From Myxococcales bacterium (GTDB lineage Bacteria; Myxococcota_A; Polyangia; Polyangiales; Houyiibacteriaceae), in NCBI GenBank assembly GCA_019637115.1, contig JAHBWH010000010.1:1-64000 (forward strand): 64,000 nucleotides of DNA, given 5' to 3'. The translations under genes were made by a program, and so were the position numbers. Within the stretch, counting starts at the first letter, position 1. Each line of letters begins with the position of its first letter. The notes beneath the pieces were generated by a model, which was not told the origin of the DNA, did not search any database, and saw only the letters and a list, made by a program, of their open reading frames with translations. Below are positions 1 to 8,687 of this stretch, in pieces.

Positions 1-1004
1 CGAGGCGTTTGCGGTCGCGGCCATCCACCACGACTTTGGCGTGGACGTGCCTCGGCGTCGTGCTGACGCACGAGCCGAGAGTCTCGCGGAATCGTGCAGC
101 TTCGCGGACTGGCGTCCGCTTCGCCTCGCACGATTGCCGCTTCGAACCACCCCACCAACCTCAGCGAGCGCTTCGCAGGGCGAGGGGACGAGGCGCACGG
201 GGCGGACGAGCTTGGTGGTCTTCGCGCCGGGCGCCGCGCCCAAGAGCTGCACGTCCCCCGCCGACGCGGCGTAACAGGACGCGAGCACGGGCTGCTCGTG
301 GACGAGCGTGTCGCCCTGGTCGCTCGGGCCTTCGAGCGAGCGGCCGTGCCGCTCGAGCACGACGAGAAGCGCGGCGTGGGTCTACGCGGCGACCTCCGCG
401 ACCTCGTCGCCGTTCGGCGGGGGCAGCGCGTGGAAGACGAGCGCGCCCTGCGCGTCACGCACGTAGACGCCATCGAGCGCCAGCGTGTGGAAGTGCACGT
501 CGAGACGCAGCGCGCTGTCGCTCCGCTGGATGAAGGTCACCGCGCCCACCTGCGCTTCGTCGACGCTGCGCAATTCCAAGTGCCGCTTCGCGCGCCGACG
601 CAGCGAGCGCGTCAGCGCGCGGATGAACGCCCCGAGCACGGGCGCGCACAGCCGGCGGTCGTAGGCCATCGCGTAGCGCAACGACCACGGCAGCGAGCAC
701 ACCCACTGCCGTATCGGCTCCTCCGGGAGCACCTCGTCGACCAGGTGCGCTACGACATCCGACATTCGCCGGCCCACGCACGAGGGGCAAAAGCCCCGCC
801 GCTTGCACGCCGCTTGTACGAGAATGCCACCAGCATCTCGTGCCCGCACCGACGACAGGCGAGCCGCACCACACCGTGCTCGAGGAGGCCGCAGCGCAAG
901 TACTCCTCGAACTCCCGCACCACGAAACGCGGCAGGCCGCCTTCCTCCTCCGCCCGGAGCGCGTGGGCCGACTTCCGCTACGACGCGCCCAACCACTCCG
1001 ACAT
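1..1004 (-). pseudogene. IS91-family transposase relic, runs off the left edge
   Basis: This is a rolling-circle (IS91-type, Y2) transposase in pieces. From the ATG at 1004 it reads as a family N-terminus, with the Cys pair of the zinc ribbon (LACRRCGHEM) and then CKRRGFCPSCVGRRM. The central part includes LPWSLRYAMAYDRRLCAPV and LRLDVHFHTLALDGVYV. Past a stop it continues with LERHGRSLEG and VHEQPVLASCYAASAGDVQL, and at the window edge HAKVVVDGRDRKRL is readable. The lesions I see are an in-frame TAG at 978-980, an 11-bp tandem duplication at 797-818 that shifts the frame, a TAG at 382-384, and about 97 bp of extra palindromic DNA at about 51-147. The family call rests on recognised motifs; non-functionality is read directly. 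Confidence 0.8.
51..140. repeat. Two adjacent hairpins inserted in the transposase relic
   Basis: Two palindromes lie back to back where the transposase reading is interrupted. The first pairs CTCGGC(g)TCGTGC at 51-63 with GCACGAGCCGAG at 68-79 around a TGAC loop, with one bulged G. The second is an imperfect hairpin at 86-140 whose centre is GCGGAC-TGGC-GTCCGC and whose outer arms are AATCGTGC and GCACGATT. The transposase sequence resumes on both sides, so this looks like a small inserted REP- or MITE-like element. The family is unknown. Confidence 0.55.
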
Positions 1005-1009
1005 GCACC

Positions 1010-1855
1010 TCACGAACACGTCACCCGTCCAAACTCGCCGCACACTCGAACCACCTCGTCGTCTCCCCGATCTTCGAGGGTGCGTCCCGTCCAGTCTCGC
1101 TCACCCTGGCAGAACAACGAGGGCGGGCAGTCCCAATGCGTCTCGCAGGGCGTCACGCACACGCCGGGATGACACTCCGCGTCCGCGGGCGCGACGAACT
1201 TGCACCAGCCACCCGGGCAGCTCTCGTCCCGAACCACGCCGTACGCCTGGCCCTCAGGCGTCGACAGCCCGTCCAGGTTCACGTCGCCGCATGCGACGAT
1301 CGAGTGCGCCGGTGGGTCGATCGCCGCGCACGCGCCCGCGTCGACGTCGCACGCGAGGTATCGGCGGATCCCGGGGCCCGGCGCCGGTGGTTGGCAGTCG
1401 CCGTCGGTGGCGCAGGGGTCGCCGGCGAGCCGCTCCTCCATGCCATCGCAGTGTTGCTCCCAGGCCGCGGAGGGGCTCGGACGACGGCTGGTGCATCCGC
1501 TCGGACACCTGCCGACGACCGACCTCGGACAACGCCCCGTCCACAGCTCGCACGGCACGGGGGACGCTTGAACCTGGTAGACGACGCTGTCTTCGCACTC
1601 GAGCAGCTGAGAACAGTCCCAATGGCAGTCCCCGCCCCCAGTGTCGGGTCCAACGTCGGGCGGTCCGACGTCGGGCGGTCCAACGTCGGGCGGTCCAACG
1701 TCGGGCGGTCCGACGTCGGGCGGTCCAACGTCGGGCGACGCATCTCTTTCCGCTGGCGAGGTCTCGCCGCACCCGACGAGCGTCGACGCCACCAGCGCCA
1801 CGAGAATGGCTAGCGGCACCGCGGAACCGTACCCGCACACGACACAGCGCGCCAC
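1010..1855 (-). CDS. Secreted Cys-rich lipoprotein with PDVGP repeats
   Basis: Predicted lipoprotein of 281 aa, with a signal peptide ending in a lipobox (STLVGC, Cys29). A low-complexity linker of about six PDVGP pentapeptides follows (residues about 40-70), then a Cys-rich mature part with roughly 16 cysteines. Fragments such as DPCATDGDCQPP and THWDCPPSLFCQGE resemble the Cys-knot-like repeats of myxobacterial surface proteins. No catalytic motif is seen. The GTG start at 1855 is the first that gives a full signal peptide; an internal GTG is possible. The stop lies six bases from the transposase relic, so the gene sits at a rearranged junction. Function unknown. Confidence 0.7.
   Translation of the reverse strand: MARCVVCGYGSAVPLAILVALVASTLVGCGETSPAERDASPDVGPPDVGPPDVGPPDVGPPDVGPPDVGPDTGGGDCHWDCSQLLECEDSVVYQVQASPVPCELWTGRCPRSVVGRCPSGCTSRRPSPSAAWEQHCDGMEERLAGDPCATDGDCQPPAPGPGIRRYLACDVDAGACAAIDPPAHSIVACGDVNLDGLSTPEGQAYGVVRDESCPGGWCKFVAPADAECHPGVCVTPCETHWDCPPSLFCQGERDWTGRTLEDRGDDEVVRVCGEFGRVTCS
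1651..1738. repeat. 15-bp minisatellite coding for PDVGP
   Basis: Almost six tandem copies of a 15-bp unit (CAACGTCGGGCGGTC or CGACGTCGGGCGGTC on the plus strand) lie inside the lipoprotein gene. The copies differ only by A/G at the second base, which alternates synonymous Val codons. The unit keeps the frame, so copy-number change would alter the linker length without breaking the protein. Confidence 0.9.
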
Positions 1856-1866
1856 CGCCTCGATGC

Positions 1867-2301
1867 GACGGGGCCCAGCCGATCTCGACCTCGTTCGGGC
1901 GGATCCAGATGGTGGCGACCGCCGACGGCGAGGTCACGCTCTCCTGGATCGACATCGTGGACAACGGCGCGCTGTGGGCGATGCGCCGGATCGGCGGCGA
2001 GTGGACCGAGCCGGTCGCGCTCGGGCGTCGCAGCCTCGCGGACCCGCGGCGGCTGGTCATCGACCGCCACGGACACGTGACGATCCTGCGTCGCTCGGAT
2101 TCGTCGGACGGGCAGATCCAGCTGCGGCGGATCGCCCGCGGCTCCCGCACCTGGGAGCCCGCCTTCGACGTCAACGCGGACGACCGACGATCGGTCGCGA
2201 GCGACGAGGTCCTGGTGCTCGACGACGACGACAACCCCGGGGTGCTGTGGCGCGTCAACAGCCCCCCGGTGCACCTGGCCTACACGCCCCCGAAGAGCAC
2301 T
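1867..2301 (+). pseudogene. Orphan fragment of a beta-propeller-like protein
   Basis: About 145 residues read as a real protein: MVATADGEVTLSWIDI, LWAMRRIGGEWTEPVALG, RLVIDRHGHVTIL and NPGVLWRVNSPPVHLAYTPP. The repeated pattern of D-G-x-hydrophobic strands followed by W resembles blades of sialidase- or exo-beta-propeller proteins. No signal peptide or convincing start exists upstream (an ATG at 1909 lies inside the coherent sequence). After 2301 the frame stays open but the composition turns non-protein-like and AT-rich. I read it as an internal fragment of a larger gene left by the rearrangements that also left the transposase relics. Confidence 0.5.
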
Positions 2302-2752
2302 CTCGTCGGACTCGATGGTCAACGAAGACGATCCAGCGCCGCACCGCTCCTCGAAGAGCAACCGCGGACGCTCTACGTGACAGTGCCGCCTGACCCGACG
2401 CGAGTTGCTCCGAACCAACGCAACCGAACTCTCACTGCACCGTCTCTCCCTCGCCGGAAACACCTTTCCGGCAAGAGTTCTGACGTGTGCGGAAAACCGC
2501 GATTCAATCAGTGCATTTTCGTTCCGTATTTCTCTTTTTTGTTCTCCCCCACTTGACTACAACAGGACTTCCGAACTGCCGGAAACAACCGGGCTCGTCG
2601 CAAGAAGCTGCTCGCGAGGTGCCGTGAGGCAGGCTCACGACGACGGCGAGGGCGCGGTGAAGCGGCCCCCCCCAAGGAACCCCCGTGTAGTCCTCGTGAG
2701 ACGCGCGATCGGGGCCGCAGAAGACGGAGTGGTACATCGCAGCGGAGGGTGC
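2302..2752. other. Non-coding, AT-rich patch with GCCGGAAA inverted repeats
   Basis: No gene is supported here. Composition drops sharply between about 2440 and 2590, with a TTTCTCTTTTTTG tract near 2530. GCCGGAAA (2453-2460) and TTTCCGGC (2465-2472) form a perfect hairpin with a CACC loop. GCCGGAAA recurs at 2578-2585. The right half lies just past the stop of the second transposase relic, so it probably includes that element's old terminal sequence. Confidence 0.5.
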
Positions 2753-2950
2753 TCAGCCGAAGACGAGGCACGACTGCCCTGGACGAGGCGCAGGAACGGA
2801 GCGTCGTGGAGGGGCGCGGGCACGAAGAGGCGCTTCGCTGGACAGCGCGCGGGCGATGTCGTCGGGGTGTTTGGCGATCTCGACGAGGCACATGCGTCAG
2901 CCGCAGCCCGGGACCGGGCAGGTGGTGACGTCGACGGCGAAGACGCGAGC
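2753..2950 (-). pseudogene. C-terminal relic of a second IS91-family transposase
   Basis: Reading the minus strand gives RVFAVDVTTCPVPGCG, a TGA stop at 2897-2899, then RMCLVEIAKHPDDIARALSS, APPRRSVPAPRPGQ and a terminal LVFG-stop. This matches the usual end of IS91-like transposases seen in delta-proteobacteria, with a CxxxxC finger, a DPDDIAR-like motif, a Pro-rich tail and a short LxxGF-like end. The stop codon replaces the expected Gly after CG. Nothing upstream belongs to the same protein, so only the last 65 or so codons remain. It is a different copy from the relic at 1-1004, which is cut before its own C-terminus. Confidence 0.7.
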
Positions 2951-3026
2951 CGCGAGCCGCGAGCCGCGACCTCTCCGGCGCAGGTGTAACTCGGGAGCGC
3001 CCTCGTGGGTGAGCCGACCGCTCGGC

Positions 3027-4841
<1,815 letters not shown>

Positions 4842-4902
4842 TCGAGCGAGCGAGATGGTCTCCAAGCGGACTCTCCCCGAGAATCTGGGAGGAGATGCTA
4901 AC

Positions 4903-4939
4903 AGCCGGTCGAGAGACGCTTCGCGTCTTTCGACCGGCT
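4903..4939. terminator. Strong hairpin between adhesin 1 and OmpA copy 1
   Basis: The arms AGCCGGTCGAGAGACGC (4903-4919) and GCGTCTTTCGACCGGCT (4923-4939) pair over 17 bp with a single G-T wobble and a TTC loop. It lies 45 bases past the stop of the adhesin and 62 bases before the OmpA start. There is no long T run on the minus strand, so it could be a terminator, an mRNA-stabilising hairpin or a processing site. Confidence 0.6.
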
Positions 4940-4983
4940 GCTCCGCTTTTCTGGGAGATCGAGATCCCGCGATCAGCGCTCAC

Positions 4984-7878
4984 TCACCGGACACGACGCC
5001 GCAAGAGCGCGAGACCGACGAGCGAGAGCACGAGGAGCGCGAGCGGATCGCCCGTCGACGGGCTCGCGGCGCAGAGCGCCCCGCCGCTGTAGCCGCCCTC
5101 GAGCGGCCGATCTCCGGCGTCCGGCGACACACCGGCGTCCATTCCAGCATCCGCGCCGGCGTCGCGGCCAGCGTCCGTCCCGGCGTCGAGCCCAGCGTCC
5201 GTTCCGCCGTCGACGCCTCCGTCCGGCGCGTCGATCGTCACGGTGGTGGTGGCGGTCGCCGAGTTTCCGGCCGGGTCCGTCGCCGTCGCGGTCACCTCGT
5301 GCGTGCCGGGGCCGGGCGGGTCGATGTCGAGGATCCAGTTGCCGTCCTCGTCGACCACGGTCGTGCCGACCTCGGCGCCGCCCAAGGTCACGACCACGGT
5401 CGCGCCGGGCTCGCCCGTGCCGCGTACGACGCCCGTGACGAGATCGACCTCGTCGAGGGTGATGGTCGTCGACGTGTCGACCGTGAACTCCGACTCGTCC
5501 GAGGCGCGGTTGCCGATCGGATCGGTCGCCGTCGCCGTGACCGCGTGCGTGCCCTCCGGGAGAGGCGTGGTGATCTCGATCGACCAATCCCCCTCGGCGT
5601 CTGCCGTCACGGTGCCGACCTCGATCGTCTCGCCCTCGACCAGGATCGTCACGACGACGGTCGCGCCGGGCACCGAGGTCCCCGTCACCGTCGGCGTCGC
5701 GTCGTTCGTCGTCGAGCCGTTCGCCGGAGACGTGATGCTGATCTCGGTCGCCACGTCGACCGTGAAGGTCGACGCGTCGGTGGCGGTGTTGCCGACCCGG
5801 TCCGTGGCCGTCGCCTCGGCGGTGTAGAGATCGTTGGCGAGCGGTGTCGTCACCGAGACCGACCAAGTCCCCTCGGCGCCCACCGTGGCGGTGCCGACCT
5901 CGGTCCCGTCGATCGTCACCACCACCGTGGCGCCCGGCTCGCCGGTTCCGCGGATGATCGGCGTCGAGTCGAGGATCGTGGCCCCATCCTCGGGCGACGT
6001 GATGGCGACCTCGGTCGTGGTGTCCACCACGAAGGTCGCCATATCCGTCGCGACGCCCCCTGCCGTGCTCACGACGGCCGTCGCCGTGTGCATCCCGTCG
6101 GGGAGCGGCGTCGTGACGGGGACCGACCAGGTACCATCCGGGCCCGCGGTGACCGAGCCGATCTCCACGCCGTCGATGCTCACGGTGACGGTCGTCCCGG
6201 GCGTCGCCGTGCCGGCGATCGTCGGCGTCGCGTCGCCGAGCGCGGCGCCATCGTCCGGAGTGACGATCGAGACCTCCACCGGGACACACATCATCGCGGC
6301 GTTGCAGATGCCGCCCGTGCACGCCGCCCCGAAGCCTGCGGGAGCGCTCCCGCAGGCCCCCGCGACGCACGACTCCGTGGTGCAGTCGTTGCCGTCGTCG
6401 CAATCCGCCGCGTCGCGGCAGGCGACGCAGGCGTTGGTCACGCAGAAGGGCGCCGACACGTCGCAGGTCGATCCATCGACGCACTCGACGCACATCGCCG
6501 ACTCACCGCTGCACACGCCGTCCGCGCACGTCGTCCCCGCGCTCGCGGGCGGGTTCGAGCAGGCGTTCATCATGCACACGTCGAGCGTGCACTCGTTCCC
6601 GTCGCCGCAGGTCGCCCCCGAGACACACTCCACGCAGGTGAAGTCGTCCGGGTTGCAGACCGGCGAGGCCGCAGGGCAGTGGCCGTCGACGAGGCAGCCG
6701 ACGCAGGTGAACGACGCGGGGTCGCAGATCGGCGCGGAGGCCGAGCAATCACCGTCGACCAAGCAGCTCACGCACGTGAACGAGCCGACGTCGCAGACCG
6801 GCGTGGGGGCGTCGCATTGGTCCCCCGTGACGCAGGCCACGCACATCGCCGAGGCCCCCGAGCAGACCCCCGTCGCGCACGGAGTGCCCGGTGTCGTGGC
6901 GACGTGGGTGCAGGCGCCCGCGACGCAGCTGTCGACCGTGCACTCGTTTCCATCGGCGCAATGCGCGTCGGTGGCGCAGGGGAAGCACTCCCCGAACTCG
7001 AGCCCGTCAGGCACGACGCAGTGGGGCGCGGCGGCCGAGCAGCCCGTGTCGATGGCGTCCGCTCGGTCGTCGACGCAGCCGATGAAGCTGGGCACCACGG
7101 GCGGCCCACAGCGCCCGACGCCCGTGAGGCAGACCCCCGAGGGACAGTCTGCCCCCGTGGTGCAGCTCGCAGGGTTGCCGGCCATGCAGACCACGTCGTT
7201 GCCGATGCCCGTCGAGTTGCTCGAGCTGCCGCCATACGCGATCACGCCGCCGATGGCGCCGTACTCGAGCACGAGCCGCAAGGGCACGGCCACCGTGATG
7301 TACCAGTCCGCGTCGCCGTTCATGCACGGGTCGCTGAGCGGACCGTCCGCGCGGGCCCAGGTCGTCTCGCCGTTCGTCCGGACGGGGGTGAGCTCGGTGG
7401 TCGGGAGGAGCATCGTGCGGCCAGGGAGGATGTCCTGGTTGCGGAGGAAGACGCGGCCTCCCGTACCATCGAGCGCGATGTACAGCTCGTAGGCGCCGTC
7501 ACCGTCCGCGTCGAGACCGAAGCCCCATCCGAAGGGCCGAAACCCGGTCCCCTGCCGGGGATCGGAGTTCACGCGGAGGCGGAAGTAGAAGTAGGTGCCG
7601 TCGGAGGTGGTCTGGAACGCGGCGCCGTCCGGGCCCCCCACGATGTCGCGGTGGTCGGCGTTGCCGCCCGAGTCGCCGCAGGGGTCGAAGGCGTCGACGA
7701 CGTCCGGGTTGAGACACAGCACCGCGTCGAAGGCAGACGCCGACGGCCACGTGGTCGGCGGGGTGCAGCTCGCAGGGGAGCTGATGGAGCAGGTCTGCGC
7801 CGCAACGCGCGCCTCGAGCCCGACGGCCGAGAGCGCGGCGAGACAGAGTCCGAGACCGAAACGACACGATGGGCTCAT
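4984..7878 (-). CDS. Giant Cys-rich, Ig-like surface protein with MYXO-CTERM-like tail (adhesin 1)
   Basis: A 964-aa secreted protein. The signal peptide is SPSCRFGLGLCLAALSAVGL-type. A globular N-terminal module (to about residue 233) carries an acidic DADGDGAYELY site. A Cys-rich stretch (about 233-530) repeats units such as CADGNECTVDSC and ICDPASFTCVGCLVDGHC. Four bacterial Ig-like domains (about 530-888) each begin TPTIxGTxxPGxTV. An Asp-Ala-Gly linker leads to the tail LEGGYSGGALCA, a hydrophobic helix and terminal RRRVR. Such Cys-TM-Arg tails mark myxobacterial surface sorting. The ATG at 7878 is chosen over one at 7929 because it starts the signal peptide. It shares architecture with the protein at 8688-11885. 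A role in adhesion is inference. Confidence 0.9.
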   Translation of the reverse strand: MSPSCRFGLGLCLAALSAVGLEARVAAQTCSISSPASCTPPTTWPSASAFDAVLCLNPDVVDAFDPCGDSGGNADHRDIVGGPDGAAFQTTSDGTYFYFRLRVNSDPRQGTGFRPFGWGFGLDADGDGAYELYIALDGTGGRVFLRNQDILPGRTMLLPTTELTPVRTNGETTWARADGPLSDPCMNGDADWYITVAVPLRLVLEYGAIGGVIAYGGSSSNSTGIGNDVVCMAGNPASCTTGADCPSGVCLTGVGRCGPPVVPSFIGCVDDRADAIDTGCSAAAPHCVVPDGLEFGECFPCATDAHCADGNECTVDSCVAGACTHVATTPGTPCATGVCSGASAMCVACVTGDQCDAPTPVCDVGSFTCVSCLVDGDCSASAPICDPASFTCVGCLVDGHCPAASPVCNPDDFTCVECVSGATCGDGNECTLDVCMMNACSNPPASAGTTCADGVCSGESAMCVECVDGSTCDVSAPFCVTNACVACRDAADCDDGNDCTTESCVAGACGSAPAGFGAACTGGICNAAMMCVPVEVSIVTPDDGAALGDATPTIAGTATPGTTVTVSIDGVEIGSVTAGPDGTWSVPVTTPLPDGMHTATAVVSTAGGVATDMATFVVDTTTEVAITSPEDGATILDSTPIIRGTGEPGATVVVTIDGTEVGTATVGAEGTWSVSVTTPLANDLYTAEATATDRVGNTATDASTFTVDVATEISITSPANGSTTNDATPTVTGTSVPGATVVVTILVEGETIEVGTVTADAEGDWSIEITTPLPEGTHAVTATATDPIGNRASDESEFTVDTSTTITLDEVDLVTGVVRGTGEPGATVVVTLGGAEVGTTVVDEDGNWILDIDPPGPGTHEVTATATDPAGNSATATTTVTIDAPDGGVDGGTDAGLDAGTDAGRDAGADAGMDAGVSPDAGDRPLEGGYSGGALCAASPSTGDPLALLVLSLVGLALLRRRVR

Positions 7879-8060
7879 CGACTCACCAGCCTGTTTCTGC
7901 GGGGCGTTCCCTCGAAGGCCACGGTCCATCGTGACACGACGGAGTTCGCAATTTTGCGCTCCGAGTGGATACGGAAAGCGAAGGGCTCGGACAATCCCCT
8001 CACCGCAAGGCTTTGCCGGACAGCGTCGACCGAGGGCTCAGCGGCGCGATCGCCGCAGCA

Positions 8061-8588
8061 TCAGTCGCGCTCGGCGCCCTCACCCCAGGGGCTGCGCGGC
8101 TCGAAGCGAACGAGCGTCGGCCCCGTGCGGTCGGGCACGTCGAGCTCGACGAGCACGCGGGCGACGCATCTCCGCTCGTCCTCCGTCTCCCCCGGCCACG
8201 GCCGCAGCTCCACGGCGCGCCCCGCGGCGTCGAAGAGCGCCTCGATCGCGACGCCGCGATCGACACACGCCGCGACCTCGGGGGGCGCCGGCCGAACCAG
8301 CACGTGGTCGGCGGCCGAGGCGGCCGCACCTTCGGCACCTCGTTCGAGGCTCCCGCCCGCCCCGGGCGTGGACTCGAGCGCACAGCTGACCACCCCGTCG
8401 AAGCGACTACAGATGAAGGGTTGGCCGAAGCACGTGGCTCTCCAGGCGGCCTGCCTGGGCGCGCCGTCGAGGTGCTGGATCGTGATGACGGAGGGTGGGC
8501 AACCGACGTGGCCCGCGCTCACGATCGACTCGTTCACGCCCCCGCAGCCAACCGCAGCAAGGAGGCAACCGAGGAAGATCCATCGCAT
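8061..8588 (-). CDS. Small lipoprotein between the two adhesins
   Basis: A 175-aa lipoprotein; the lipobox is AAVGC with Cys15. The mature part has a central low-complexity stretch (GAEGAAASAAD) and a C-terminal half, CVDRGVAIEALFDAAGRAVE then RRCVARVLVELDVP. This resembles the TonB-C/AgmX-like C-terminal fold of many myxobacterial lipoproteins, in which a pair of cysteines frames a strand-helix-strand. No enzyme motif is visible. It lies between two related surface proteins on the same strand, 100 bases after adhesin 2 and 182 bases before adhesin 1. A chaperone or anchor role for them is possible but untested. Confidence 0.75.
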   Translation of the reverse strand: MRWIFLGCLLAAVGCGGVNESIVSAGHVGCPPSVITIQHLDGAPRQAAWRATCFGQPFICSRFDGVVSCALESTPGAGGSLERGAEGAAASAADHVLVRPAPPEVAACVDRGVAIEALFDAAGRAVELRPWPGETEDERRCVARVLVELDVPDRTGPTLVRFEPRSPWGEGAERD

Positions 8589-8650
8589 GGTCGAACGGTA
8601 GTCTGCTCGCGACGCACATGGCGAGCGGGATCGGTGTTCACGTCGACGGG

Positions 8651-8681
8651 TCGCGAGGCGGGCGGACGGCCCGCCTCGCGA
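8651..8681. terminator. 13-bp hairpin after adhesin 2
   Basis: TCGCGAGGCGGGC (8651-8663) and GCCCGCCTCGCGA (8669-8681) pair perfectly around a GGACG loop, immediately after the adhesin 2 stop (8688, minus strand). No T run follows. A similar hairpin follows adhesin 1, so both large genes end in a strong stem. Confidence 0.65.
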
Positions 8682-8687
8682 GGCCGC

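Noticed and set aside
94..2556. 820-codon plus-strand frame spanning the left edge
   Set aside because: It runs across a transposase relic and a lipoprotein on the other strand. Only the short part at 1867-2301 looks like a protein; the rest is shadow caused by the GC-rich third positions of the genes.
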